The position numbers were made by a program, and so were the translations under genes. The notes below the pieces were generated by a model. It made no database searches, was not told the DNA's origin, and was given only the letters and a program-made list of their open reading frames with translations. From Pseudomonadaceae bacterium (lineage in GTDB: Bacteria > Pseudomonadota > Gammaproteobacteria > Pseudomonadales > Pseudomonadaceae), in the NCBI GenBank assembly GCA_030602315.1, contig JAUVZY010000019.1, forward strand, positions 1 through 64,000: a stretch of DNA of 64,000 nucleotides. The letters are read 5' to 3'. Of this stretch, positions 1 to 13,526 are shown piece after piece. How positions within the stretch are numbered: position 1 is the stretch's first letter; every line of letters begins with the position of its first letter.

Positions 1-1236
<1,236 letters not shown>

Positions 1237-1244
1237 GCTGAGCG

Positions 1245-1267
1245 GGCCGCCGGGCAATCCGGCGGCC
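1245..1267 (+). terminator. Hairpin downstream of thiC
   Basis: A perfect 9-bp GC stem (ggccgccgg / ccggcggcc) with a 5-base loop starts 8 bases after the thiC stop. No U-tract follows, so it is either a weak intrinsic terminator or an mRNA 3'-end stabiliser. The rest of the gap up to nudF (about 1268-1486) shows no gene. Confidence 0.5.
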
Positions 1268-1486
1268 TGTGCGCGCCGCCGGTTGGCCGTTGCCGAACGC
1301 CGCGATGGCGCAAAGTTCACCGCGCCAAGGGTCTTATGGCACAGCGGCCACGCTGGTCAGCGCGGGGCTGCGGCGCACCCGGGAGCGGGTTAGTATGCTG
1401 GGAACGCTTGCTGGCCCAGAGGCTCAGTAGTCGTAACCAAAGCCAATCGTCTGCCGCCCTGGCAGGCCTGCCCGAAGCGAGAATCC

Positions 1487-2104
1487 ATGAGCGAAACCTT
1501 CAAGGCCAAAGCCGGCGATGTCGAGGTGCTGCACCGCGAGCCCTGTTTCAGTGGTTTCTATCGCCTCGATCGTTTGCAACTGCGTCATCGTCTGTTCGAC
1601 GGCGGCATGGGCAGGCCCATTTCCCGCGAGCTGTTCGTGCGGCACGATGCGGTCTGCGTGCTGCCGTACGACCCGCAGTGCGAGACGGTGGTGCTGATCG
1701 AGCAGTTTCGCGTCGGTGCGCTGGACAAGTGCGACAACCCCTGGCTGCTCGAACTGGTGGCCGGCCTGATCGACAAGGACGAGCAGCCCGAGGAGGTCGC
1801 CCGCCGCGAGGCGGTGGAGGAGGCGGGTCTCGAGCTGGGCGAGCTGTGGCCGGTGACCACCTACTATCCCTCGCCCGGCGGCAGCACCGAGAAGGTCCAC
1901 CTTTATATCGGTCGCTGCGACAGCCGCCATGCCGGCGGGGTGTTCGGCCTGGCCGAGGAAGGCGAGGACATTCGTGTGCACGTCTGGAGCGTGGAGCAGG
2001 CGCTCGAAGCGGTGGATGCCGGGCGGATCGACAACGCGGCGAGCATCATCGCCCTGCAATGGTTGGCGCTGAATCGGGCGAAGGTGCAGGAGGCGTGGCG
2101 ATGA
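1487..2104 (+). CDS. nudF: ADP-ribose pyrophosphatase (Nudix hydrolase)
   Basis: A 205-residue Nudix hydrolase of the NudF type, which splits ADP-ribose into AMP and ribose 5-phosphate. The full Nudix box is at residues 93-115 (G-x5-E-x7-RE-x2-EE-x-G-L). The N-terminal part (FYRLDRLQLRHRLF) matches the NudF swapped-dimer domain. Its stop overlaps the start of the next gene (ATGA), so the two are probably translationally coupled. This gene opens the nudF-DUF1249-cpdA-yqiA-parE series found in many pseudomonads. Confidence 0.93.
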   Translation: MSETFKAKAGDVEVLHREPCFSGFYRLDRLQLRHRLFDGGMGRPISRELFVRHDAVCVLPYDPQCETVVLIEQFRVGALDKCDNPWLLELVAGLIDKDEQPEEVARREAVEEAGLELGELWPVTTYYPSPGGSTEKVHLYIGRCDSRHAGGVFGLAEEGEDIRVHVWSVEQALEAVDAGRIDNAASIIALQWLALNRAKVQEAWR

Positions 2105-2547
2105 AGGTGGTTCGCGAGCGTTACCGCGTCGATCTGCTGGAGCTGCAGGCCGCCTGCGAGGCCAACTACGCCTTGCTGATGCGCCTGTTGCCGGGTATGC
2201 GCGAACGCTCGGACCTGCGCCGCATCGCGCTGAGTCAGGGTGACCGCCTGTTTGGCGTGCTGCTGCTGGAGGTGATCGAGAGCTGCCCCTACACCACCAC
2301 CGTGCAGGTGCGCCAGGAGCATTGCATGCCCTGGCTGCCGGTGCCGCGCATGGATGTGCGCGTCTACCACGACGCGCGCATGGCCGAAGTGGTGGCGGCG
2401 GAGAACGCGCGGCGGTTTCGGGGCATCTACAGCTACCCGAACGCGCGCATGCACCAGCCTGACGAAAAGAGTCAGCTCAACCTGTTTCTCGGCGAGTGGC
2501 TGCGGCATTGCCTGGCCTGCGGGCATGAGGTCGAGCCGGTGTTCTGA
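2101..2547 (+). CDS. DUF1249 family protein (YqiB-like)
   Basis: A 148-residue soluble protein of the DUF1249/YqiB family, function unknown. The start at 2101 is fixed by the 4-base overlap with the nudF stop. The sequence has no signal peptide or membrane segment and ends with a conserved CLACGHEVEPVF tail. Its place between nudF and cpdA is shared with enterobacteria (the nudF-yqiB-cpdA order), so family membership is secure although its role is not. Confidence 0.88.
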   Translation: MKVVRERYRVDLLELQAACEANYALLMRLLPGMRERSDLRRIALSQGDRLFGVLLLEVIESCPYTTTVQVRQEHCMPWLPVPRMDVRVYHDARMAEVVAAENARRFRGIYSYPNARMHQPDEKSQLNLFLGEWLRHCLACGHEVEPVF

Positions 2548-2676
2548 GTGCGGGCGCAAGGCTCGCAATTGCGGATGTGCGGATGGCCTTTTGGCGCCAT
2601 TTTCATGGCACTTTCCTAGCCAATCCGAGGCATTGCCTTCCTGAAACAATCCGGTGATTCTTTTGCACGCCGGCTT

Positions 2677-2691
2677 TGTGACTCAGTCACG
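2677..2691. promoter_or_regulatory. Candidate Vfr/CRP-like site upstream of cpdA
   Basis: A 13-bp perfect interrupted palindrome (GTGACT-C-AGTCAC) sits inside TGTGA-CTCAG-TCACG, about 60 bases upstream of the cpdA start. It resembles the CRP/Vfr consensus TGTGA-N6-TCACA, but its spacer is one base short. cpdA is known to be under cAMP-Vfr control in P. aeruginosa, which makes the position suggestive. Binding is inference only. Confidence 0.4.
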
Positions 2692-2751
2692 TTTCCCGTT
2701 GAGGCTGCCGGCGAATAATCGTCACATTGCCAACCCGACGGAGAAAAGGCT

Positions 2752-3567
2752 TTGCCTAGCGCTGCCGCAGCAGGGGTCGACCGCGTGCTCGAACTGGTGC
2801 AGATCACCGACAGTCATCTGTTCGGCGATGCCCAGGGCAAGCTATTGGGGTTGGAAACCCGCTACAGCCTCGAGCGCGTGGTCGATCAGGTGCTGGCCGA
2901 GCGGCCGCGGGTCGACCTGATGCTGGCCACGGGCGACTTGTCGCAGGATGGCTCGCTCGACTCCTATCGCCTGTTCCGCGAGCGTACCGCCTGCATCGAG
3001 GCGGCGCAGCGCTGGTGCCCGGGTAATCACGACGATCGCCAGGCGATGCGGGCGGCGACACAGGACAGCGACCTGATGAATCCGGTGCTGGACCTGCCCG
3101 GCTGGCGCGTGATCCTGCTCGATTCGCTGGTGGAGGGTGCGGTGTTCGGTCAGCTTGATGCGGCGCAACTCGAGTTGCTTGACCTGGCGCTGCAGCAGGC
3201 GGGTGATCGGCATTGCCTGGTATGCCTGCACCACCATCCGGTCAGCATCGGCAGTCGCTGGATGGATGCCATCGGCCTGCGCAATGCCGAGGCGCTGTTC
3301 GATATCCTCGATCGCCACGGGCAGGTGCGCGCAATACTCTGGGGCCATGTGCACCAGAGCTTCGAGCAGGTGCGCAACGGTGTCCGCCTGCTGTCCTCGC
3401 CGTCCACCTGCGTGCAATTCGAGCCGGGTAGCGAGGACTTCCAAATCGGCAACCAGGCGCCGGGATACCGCTGGCTGCGCCTGTATGCCGATGGCCGGGT
3501 AGAAACCGGCATCTCCCGCGTCGAGGGGTTGGTGTTCCAGCTCGAAGACGGGGTCAAGGGCTATTGA
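2752..3567 (+). CDS. cpdA: 3',5'-cyclic-AMP phosphodiesterase
   Basis: A class III cyclic nucleotide phosphodiesterase that hydrolyses cAMP and so limits cAMP-Vfr signalling. The metallophosphoesterase motifs are in order: D20-x-H22, GDLSQDG (61-67), GNHDD (91-95), a double histidine near 161 and GHVH (198-201). The start is TTG at 2752, 5-6 bases behind a good ribosome-binding site (GGAGAAAAGG). There is no upstream ATG that keeps the conserved N-terminus. Its length of 271 residues is normal. Confidence 0.93.
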   Translation: MPSAAAAGVDRVLELVQITDSHLFGDAQGKLLGLETRYSLERVVDQVLAERPRVDLMLATGDLSQDGSLDSYRLFRERTACIEAAQRWCPGNHDDRQAMRAATQDSDLMNPVLDLPGWRVILLDSLVEGAVFGQLDAAQLELLDLALQQAGDRHCLVCLHHHPVSIGSRWMDAIGLRNAEALFDILDRHGQVRAILWGHVHQSFEQVRNGVRLLSSPSTCVQFEPGSEDFQIGNQAPGYRWLRLYADGRVETGISRVEGLVFQLEDGVKGY

Positions 3568-3665
3568 CCGACCGCGGCAGGCGCCGGCGGCGATGTCGCC
3601 GCGCCGCTTGCGACGGGCGGTACGCACCCTGTAGCCTCGCCGCATTTTCCTGACGCCGAGTCCGC

Positions 3666-7156
<3,491 letters not shown>

Positions 7157-7160
<4 letters not shown>

Positions 7161-7687
7161 GCGAGGCGCCGCCGGGGCGCCGCGCCGGTCGGGCGATGCT
7201 CGTGCTGGCGTGGGTGCTCGGGCTGTTTCTCGCGGCCCGGCTGTTCAGCCTGTGGGAGCAGTCGCGCCTGAACCCCAACCCCGCGCCGGTGTCGCTGCAT
7301 GCGGCCAACTACATCGAGGTCACGCTCGATGGCAACGCCCAGGGACATTTTCTCGCCGGCGGACACATCAACGCTGAGCAGGTGATCTTCCTGCTCGACA
7401 CCGGCGCCACGGATGTCGCCGTGCCCGAGGCGCTGGGCGCCAGGCTCGGACTGTCGCGCGGGCGAGCCCAGTCGGTGCTCACCGCCAGCGGACCGAGCAC
7501 CGGCTACCACACCCGCATCGCCCATCTGCAACTGGGCGACATCGTCTTGCAGGACGTGCCGGCGGTACTGATCCCCGGGTTCGAGAGCGAGGTGGTGCTG
7601 CTCGGCATGAGCGCCCTCAAGCAACTGGAATTCACCCAGCGCGCCGGCACTCTGGTGCTGCGCCAATACACGACGGAACAACCATGA
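7157..7687 (+). CDS. Membrane-anchored retropepsin-like aspartic protease
   Basis: A 176-residue protein with one N-terminal membrane anchor (about residues 14-32), then a single retroviral-type aspartyl protease domain of the TIGR02281 kind. The active-site motif is [13 protein letters not shown], followed by a flap-like SGPSTGY and the hydrophobic [12 protein letters not shown]. As in retropepsins, one domain means it should work as a dimer. The start overlaps the previous stop (ATGA), and its own stop overlaps parC (ATGA). Confidence 0.82.
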
Positions 7688-9945
7688 CCGCACCTGTCGA
7701 CCTGAGCCTGGAAGGCGTCGAGCGCCGCTCGCTGGCGGACTTCACCGAGCAGGCGTATCTCAACTACTCCATGTACGTGATCATGGACCGCGCCCTGCCG
7801 CATGTCGGTGATGGGTTGAAGCCGGTGCAGCGGCGCATCGTCTACGCGATGAGCGAGCTGGGCCTGGACGCCGACGCCAAGCACAAGAAGTCCGCGCGTA
7901 CCGTCGGCGACGTGCTCGGCAAGTACCACCCGCATGGCGATTCGGCCTGCTACGAGGCGATGGTGCTGATGGCCCAGCCGTTCTCCTACCGCTACCCACT
8001 GGTGGACGGCCAGGGCAACTGGGGCGCGCCGGACGATCCCAAGTCCTTCGCCGCCATGCGCTACACCGAGGCGCGTCTGTCGCGTTATTCCGAGGTGCTG
8101 CTGTCCGAGCTGGGCCAGGGCACGGTGGACTGGGTGCCGAACTTCGATGGCACGATGAACGAGCCGGCGACGCTGCCGGCACGCCTGCCCAACCTGTTGC
8201 TCAACGGCACCACCGGCATCGCCGTGGGCATGGCCACCGACGTGCCGCCGCACAACCTGCGCGAAGTCGCTACCGCCTGCGTGCGCCTGCTCGACGAGCC
8301 CGGCGCCACGGTGGAGCAGCTCTGCGAACACGTGCCGGGGCCGGACTTTCCCACCGAGGCGGAGATCGTCACCCCGCGCGCCGATCTGCTGAAGATGTAC
8401 GAAACCGGCCGCGGCTCGGTGCGCATGCGCGCCGTGTACCGGGTCGAGGACGGCGACGTGGTGGTCACCGCGCTGCCGCATCAGGTCTCCGGGGCCAAGG
8501 TGCTCGAGCAGATCGCCGCGCAGATGCAGGCCAAGAAGCTGCCGATGGTCGCCGACCTGCGTGACGAGTCGGACCACGAGAACCCCACCCGCATCGTCAT
8601 CGTGCCGCGTTCGAACCGGGTCAACGCCGACGAGCTGATGCAGCACCTGTTCGCCACCACCGATCTGGAATCGACCTACCGGGTCAACGTCAACGTCATC
8701 GGCCTGGACGGCAAGCCGCAGGTGAAGGACCTGCGCACCCTGCTCACCGAGTGGCTGCAGTACCGCGTCGGCACCGTGCGCCGGCGTCTGCAGTTCCGCC
8801 TGGACAAGGTGGAAAAGCGCCTGCACCTGTTGGAAGGTTTGCTGGTCGCCTTCCTCAACCTCGATGAGGTGATCCGTATCATCCGCGAGGAGGAGCAGCC
8901 CAAGCCGGTGCTGATGGCGCGCTTTGGCCTGACTGAACTGCAGGCCGACTACATCCTCGACACCCGCCTGCGCCAGCTGGCGCGGCTGGAGGAAATGAAG
9001 ATTCGTGGCGAGCAGGACGAGCTGGCCACGGAGCGCGAGAAGCTGCTGGCGCTGCTGGGTAGCGAGGCCAAGCTCAAGAAGCTGGTGCGCAAGGAGCTCT
9101 TGGAAGACGCCGAACGCTATGGCGACGACCGCCGCTCGCCCATCGTCGCCCGCGCCGAAGCCCGCGCGCTGTCGGAAAACGAGCTGCTGCCGTCCGAGCC
9201 GATCACCGTGGTGCTCTCGGAAAAGGGCTGGGTGCGCGCCGGCAAGGGCCATGACCTGGATGCCCAGGGCCTGTCCTACAAGGCCGGCGACAGCTTCAAG
9301 GCGGCGGCTCTCGGGCGCTCCAACCAGTTCGCCGTGTTCCTCGACTCCAGCGGGCGCAGCTATTCGCTGGCGGCCCACTCGCTGCCGTCGGCGCGCGGGC
9401 AGGGTGAGCCGCTGACCGGGCGCCTGACCCCGCCACCGGGGGTGACCTTCGACTGTGTGCTGCTGCCCGATGACGAGGCGCTGTACATCGTCGCCTCGGA
9501 TGCCGGCTACGGCTTCGTCGCCAAAGGCGCGGATCTGCAGGCCAAGAACAAGGCCGGCAAGACCCTGCTCAGCCTGCCGGCCGGCGCCAAGGTGATGGCG
9601 CCGCGCCCTGTGGCGGATGTCGAAGCGCAGTGGCTGGCGGCGGTGACCACCGAGGGTCGCCTGCTGGTGTTCCGCGTGGCCGACTTGCCGCAGCTGGCCA
9701 AGGGCAAGGGCAACAAGATCATCGGCATCCCCGGCGAGCGCGTGGCCAACCGCGAGGAGTATCTGGTCGATCTGGCCGTGTTCGGCGAAGGCGCCACGCT
9801 GGTGCTGCAGGCGGGCAAGCGCACGCTGTCGCTCAAGCCCGATGACCTGGAGCACTACAAGGGCGAGCGCGGACGGCGTGGCAACAAGCTGCCGCGCGGC
9901 TTCCAGCGGGTCGATGGCCTGCTGGTCGAAGCGCGGCAGGGCTGA
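7684..9945 (+). CDS. parC: DNA topoisomerase IV subunit A
   Basis: The breakage-reunion subunit of topoisomerase IV, 753 residues. The catalytic tyrosine is Tyr127 in [11 protein letters not shown]. The quinolone-resistance region carries Ser87 and Glu91 ([12 protein letters not shown]), the residues found in quinolone-susceptible P. aeruginosa. The C-terminal third forms the DNA-wrapping beta-pinwheel. Translation is probably coupled to the preceding protease gene through the 4-base overlap. Confidence 0.97.
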   Translation: MTAPVDLSLEGVERRSLADFTEQAYLNYSMYVIMDRALPHVGDGLKPVQRRIVYAMSELGLDADAKHKKSARTVGDVLGKYHPHGDSACYEAMVLMAQPFSYRYPLVDGQGNWGAPDDPKSFAAMRYTEARLSRYSEVLLSELGQGTVDWVPNFDGTMNEPATLPARLPNLLLNGTTGIAVGMATDVPPHNLREVATACVRLLDEPGATVEQLCEHVPGPDFPTEAEIVTPRADLLKMYETGRGSVRMRAVYRVEDGDVVVTALPHQVSGAKVLEQIAAQMQAKKLPMVADLRDESDHENPTRIVIVPRSNRVNADELMQHLFATTDLESTYRVNVNVIGLDGKPQVKDLRTLLTEWLQYRVGTVRRRLQFRLDKVEKRLHLLEGLLVAFLNLDEVIRIIREEEQPKPVLMARFGLTELQADYILDTRLRQLARLEEMKIRGEQDELATEREKLLALLGSEAKLKKLVRKELLEDAERYGDDRRSPIVARAEARALSENELLPSEPITVVLSEKGWVRAGKGHDLDAQGLSYKAGDSFKAAALGRSNQFAVFLDSSGRSYSLAAHSLPSARGQGEPLTGRLTPPPGVTFDCVLLPDDEALYIVASDAGYGFVAKGADLQAKNKAGKTLLSLPAGAKVMAPRPVADVEAQWLAAVTTEGRLLVFRVADLPQLAKGKGNKIIGIPGERVANREEYLVDLAVFGEGATLVLQAGKRTLSLKPDDLEHYKGERGRRGNKLPRGFQRVDGLLVEARQG

Positions 9946-9955
9946 GTAGCGCTCC

Positions 9956-11086
9956 ATGCCGCCGCCTCGTCAGGGGACGCTCGCCTGGGAGCCTGCCGCA
10001 GAGGGTGTCGGCGTGCTGCGTCTGCGTGGCTGCTGGACGCTGGATGCCGAGCGGCCGGACCTGCAGACGGTGTGGCGTGAGTCCGCCAGGGGCCTTGCGC
10101 GGGTACGCCTGGACGCCGGGCAGGTCGAGGCCTGGGATAGCTCTCTGCTGGCCGCGATCCGCTGCCTGGAGCGGCTCGCCGAAGCGGCTGAGGTGACATT
10201 AGAGCGCCACGCGCTGCCGGCTGGTAGTGAGCGTCTGCTGGAGATGGCCGCGGCCTCGCCGGTGCAGGTGGACGCCGCGCCCCGCGTTAACCAGGGGGCG
10301 GTGGCGCGGATCGGCCAGCACGGCCTGGCAGGGCTGGCGGCACTGGCCAATGCCTGCCAGTTCGTCGGCGAGGTGCTGATCGGCTTGGCTCGCCTGGCGC
10401 GTGGCCGGGCGACCACGCGGGCGAGCGATTTCTGGCTGGCCCTGCAGCAGGCCGGGCCGGGTGCGTTGCCCATCGTCGCGCTGATTGCGGTGCTGGTCGG
10501 GCTGATCCTGGCCTTCGTCGGCGCCGCCCAGTTGCAGGCGTTCGGCGCGCAGCTGTATGTCGCCAACATGGTCGCCATCGGCATGACCCGCGAAATGGGC
10601 GCGCTGATGACCGCGGTGATCATGGCCGGGCGGACCGGTGCGGCGTATGCGGCCGAGCTGGGCTCGATGCAGGCCAACGAGGAGGTCGATGCGCTGCGTA
10701 CCTTCGGCTTCTCGCCGCTGGAGTTTCTGGTGTTGCCACGGCTGCTGGCGCTGCTGGTCAGTCTGCCGTTGCTGTGTGTGTTCGCCAACGCGCTGGGCAT
10801 TCTCGGGGGGTTCATCATCGGCGCGGGGCTGTTCGACATTTCCGCACCGCTGTATCTGAAGCAGAGTCTGGAGATGCTGAGCCTCACCGACTTTCTGCTC
10901 GGGCTGTTCAAGAGTCTGGTGTTCGCTCTGCTCATCGGCCTGATCGGCTGCTACTGCGGCCTGACCAGCGGGCGCGATGCACAGGCGGTCGGCCGCGCCA
11001 CCACCCGCGCGGTGGTGTCGATCATCGTCGCGCTGGTGATCAGCGATGCCTTGATCACGCTGATCTGTACCCAGTGGGGGATCTGA
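9956..11086 (+). CDS. MCE-system ABC permease with fused STAS domain (MlaE family)
   Basis: A 376-residue inner-membrane permease of the MlaE/YrbE family. Residues 1 to about 110 look like a STAS domain (VEAWDSSLLAAIRCL corresponds to the STAS D-S-S turn), so a MlaB-like subunit appears fused in front of a MlaE-like permease. The permease core has the conserved GMTREMGALMTAVIMAGRTGAAYAAELGSM region (broken at the family's typical helix ends) and about five membrane segments. It starts 10 bases after parC and heads a four-gene lipid-transport operon. Confidence 0.88.
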   Translation: MPPPRQGTLAWEPAAEGVGVLRLRGCWTLDAERPDLQTVWRESARGLARVRLDAGQVEAWDSSLLAAIRCLERLAEAAEVTLERHALPAGSERLLEMAAASPVQVDAAPRVNQGAVARIGQHGLAGLAALANACQFVGEVLIGLARLARGRATTRASDFWLALQQAGPGALPIVALIAVLVGLILAFVGAAQLQAFGAQLYVANMVAIGMTREMGALMTAVIMAGRTGAAYAAELGSMQANEEVDALRTFGFSPLEFLVLPRLLALLVSLPLLCVFANALGILGGFIIGAGLFDISAPLYLKQSLEMLSLTDFLLGLFKSLVFALLIGLIGCYCGLTSGRDAQAVGRATTRAVVSIIVALVISDALITLICTQWGI

Positions 11087-11088
11087 GC

Positions 11089-11856
11089 ATGGCCGGCGAG
11101 GTGTTGCTGGCAGCCGAGGGGCTTAGCGTCGGTTACGGCAGGCGGGTGGTCCAGCATGACCTCAATTTCGCCATTCGCCGCGGCGAGGTGTTCGTCGTCA
11201 TGGGCGGCAGCGGTACCGGCAAGAGCACGCTGCTGCGCCACCTGATCGGCCTGCAGGCGCCGCTGGCCGGTCGCGTGCTGCTCGATGGCGAAGACTTCTG
11301 GGCGCGCCCGGCACAGGCGCGTGCGGTGCTGCAGCAGCGCTTCGGCGTGCTGTATCAGGACGGTGCGCTGTGGAGCGGGATGACCCTGCGCGAGAACATC
11401 AGCCTGCCGCTGGCGGCCTACCATCCGCAGCTGACGGGGGACGAGCTTGCCGAACTGGCGGCGCTCAAGCTGGCGCTGGTCGGCCTCGCCGGCTGCGATC
11501 TGCTGTATCCGGCCCAGTTGTCCGGTGGCATGCGCAAGCGTGCCGGGCTGGCGCGGGCGTTGGCGCTGGATCCCGAGATTCTGTTCTTCGACGAGCCTTC
11601 GGCCGGGCTCGACCCGCTCAATGCCCAGGCGCTCGATGAGTTGATCCTGCAGTTGCGCGATGGTCTGGGCACCACCATCGTGCTGGTCACCCACGAGCTG
11701 CCGAGCATTCGCGCGGTGGCCGATACCTGTCTGTTCCTCGATGCGGCCAGCCGAACGCAGATCGCCCTCGGTCCGTTGCACCAGTTGCAAGGCGAGGACG
11801 CCCACCCGACCGTTCGGCGTTTTCTGCGCCGCGGCCTCGGCAGCAAGGAGAAATGA
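11089..11856 (+). CDS. MCE-system ABC transporter ATP-binding protein (MlaF family)
   Basis: A 255-residue ATPase. Walker A GGSGTGKST is at residues 39-47, the signature LSGGM at 144-148 and Walker B ILFFDE at 164-169. The sequence LSGGMRKRAGLARAL is typical of MlaF rather than of importers or drug pumps. The start at 11089 lies 2 bases after the permease stop. It energises the permease to move phospholipid or another lipid between inner and outer membranes. Direction and substrate cannot be told from sequence. Confidence 0.9.
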   Translation: MAGEVLLAAEGLSVGYGRRVVQHDLNFAIRRGEVFVVMGGSGTGKSTLLRHLIGLQAPLAGRVLLDGEDFWARPAQARAVLQQRFGVLYQDGALWSGMTLRENISLPLAAYHPQLTGDELAELAALKLALVGLAGCDLLYPAQLSGGMRKRAGLARALALDPEILFFDEPSAGLDPLNAQALDELILQLRDGLGTTIVLVTHELPSIRAVADTCLFLDAASRTQIALGPLHQLQGEDAHPTVRRFLRRGLGSKEK

Positions 11857-12794
11857 TGAGCGAGACACGCAAACCGTTCTGGATCGGAGTGTTCCTGCTC
11901 GGCGGCGTGGCGCTGCTGGCGGCGGCGCTGTTGCTGCTTGGCCGCGAAGGCTGGCGCGGCGGGGCACGGCCGTACGTGGTGTATTTCACCGGCTCGCTGG
12001 ATGGTCTGGATGTGGGCGCAGATGTCACCTACCGAGGCGTGAAGGTGGGCAGCGTGCGGGAGATCCGCCTGACCTATGAGCGCGAGCTCAGTGACGTGGT
12101 GATGCCGGTGATCATCAGTATCAGCCCCGACGATGGTCAGGGTCAGCGCCTGGACGAGGTGATCGAGCGTCTCGTCGAGCGAGGTCTGCGCGCTCAGCTG
12201 CAGACCCAGAGTCTGCTCACCGGCAAGGCGGTGGTGGCGCTGGATGTCCTGCCTGGCCAGCCGGGCTATATCCCCGAGCACAACGAGACCGGACTGCCGG
12301 TGATTCCCAGCGTGCCGTCGCGGGTCGATCAGGCGGCCAACCTGTTGCGCGATCTGGTGGCCAGTCTGCGCGAGCTGCCGCTGCAGGAGATGGTGCTGTC
12401 GACCAATCGCACGCTGGCGGCCATCGAACGCTTGGCCGTCTCGCCGCAACTGCATGACGGACTTGGCAACCTGGCCGCGACGCTGGCCAATGTCGAGCAG
12501 TTGACCCGGCAGCTGCAGCATCAGCTGCCGCCGATTTTGGATAATGCGCAGCGTAGCGGCGCCGAGCTCGACAAGACCCTGCGCGAGTTTCGCCGCGCCG
12601 CAGAGGCGGCTGAGCTGGCCATGCGCGAACTGCAGGCGGTCGCTGGCAGCGGTCGGCAGACGCTGGGCCCCGAATCAGAGCTGCGCTACGAGCTGTTGCG
12701 CGCCCTGGAGCAGCTCGGCGAGGCGAGCAAGGCTTTGCAGCGCACCGCAGAACAGATACAACAGCGGCCTCAGTCGCTGATCTTCGGCAAGTAA
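11853..12794 (+). CDS. Membrane-anchored MCE domain protein (MlaD family)
   Basis: A 313-residue periplasmic lipid-binding protein. It has one N-terminal membrane helix (about residues 10-30) followed by a single MCE domain (YVVYFTGSLDGLDVGADVTY onward, to about residue 120). A long helical, heptad-like C-terminal part (about 170-300) could form a needle or tunnel, as in PqiB-type proteins. The start overlaps the ATPase stop, and a second ATG at 11856 is an alternative. Confidence 0.88.
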   Translation: MMSETRKPFWIGVFLLGGVALLAAALLLLGREGWRGGARPYVVYFTGSLDGLDVGADVTYRGVKVGSVREIRLTYERELSDVVMPVIISISPDDGQGQRLDEVIERLVERGLRAQLQTQSLLTGKAVVALDVLPGQPGYIPEHNETGLPVIPSVPSRVDQAANLLRDLVASLRELPLQEMVLSTNRTLAAIERLAVSPQLHDGLGNLAATLANVEQLTRQLQHQLPPILDNAQRSGAELDKTLREFRRAAEAAELAMRELQAVAGSGRQTLGPESELRYELLRALEQLGEASKALQRTAEQIQQRPQSLIFGK

Positions 12795-12809
12795 CGGTAC
12801 GTTTGACTT

Positions 12810-13526
12810 ATGCAAGTTGTGCATTCGACCGCCGCATGGCTGCTGGCCGCCGCGCTTGGCCTGTCCGGCTGTGCGTCACTCACCCCGCAACGCTTCTATC
12901 AGCTGCAAGGCAGCGCCGCGGCCTTGCCGGTCACGGCCGCGCGTGATGGCGGGCCGGCGCTGCTGCTCGGGCCGCTGACCCTGGCCGATTACCTGGAGCG
13001 CGAGACGCTGGTTCAGCGCGAAGCCGATGGCAGCCTGAGCATCGACAGCGGGCAGCGTTGGGCGGGTAGTCTCAAGGACGACATCGCGCAGTTGCTGCTG
13101 CGCCAGCTGGCGGCGCGGCTGGATACCAGCCGGGTTGCCGTCTATCCCGATCGCGTCGGACTGCGTCCGGAGGCGCAGGTACGGTTGAACATCGGTCGGC
13201 TCGACGCCGGGCCGCTGCAGCCTGCTGTGCTCGAGGCGCAATGGCGCGTGCTGGATGGCAAGGGTGAGCTGCGTGCCAGTCGGGTGGTGCGCCTGGAAGA
13301 GCCGCATGATGGCTCGGTCGGCGATCAGGTCCGGGCCCAGAGCGCACTGCTCGAACGGCTGAGTGCCGAACTCGCGGCGGCGATCGCGCCGCTGGTCAGG
13401 CGCAGTGCGCAGCGCCCGGTGGCAGCGCCGGGCGCCAAGGATACGGCCGGCGCCGCCAATGTGCTGCTGCCTGCCTTGCCGGCGGTGGTGCCGGTGCGCC
13501 GCGACAGCGAGGTGTTCCGCTTCTAG
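12810..13526 (+). CDS. ABC-type transport auxiliary lipoprotein (PqiC-like)
   Basis: A 238-residue lipoprotein of the ABC_trans_aux/PqiC family. The lipobox LSGC is near residue 21, and the mature part begins FYQLQG, followed by ADYLERETLV and the conserved WAGSLKDDIAQLLLRQL. It would act as the outer-membrane partner of the MCE protein, in place of the MlaC/MlaA pair that is absent here. Its stop shares a CTAG tetranucleotide with the stop of the convergent gene. Confidence 0.85.
   Translation: MQVVHSTAAWLLAAALGLSGCASLTPQRFYQLQGSAAALPVTAARDGGPALLLGPLTLADYLERETLVQREADGSLSIDSGQRWAGSLKDDIAQLLLRQLAARLDTSRVAVYPDRVGLRPEAQVRLNIGRLDAGPLQPAVLEAQWRVLDGKGELRASRVVRLEEPHDGSVGDQVRAQSALLERLSAELAAAIAPLVRRSAQRPVAAPGAKDTAGAANVLLPALPAVVPVRRDSEVFRF

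Noticed and set aside
7504..9957. A very long minus-strand open frame (817 codons) opposite parC.
   Set aside because: It is a high-GC shadow of parC. It lacks any family motif, is rich in Arg/His/Gln runs, and parC on the plus strand is certain. The same applies to long frames opposite parE (4279-5838), fimX (17843-19555) and the MORN gene (29274-30848).
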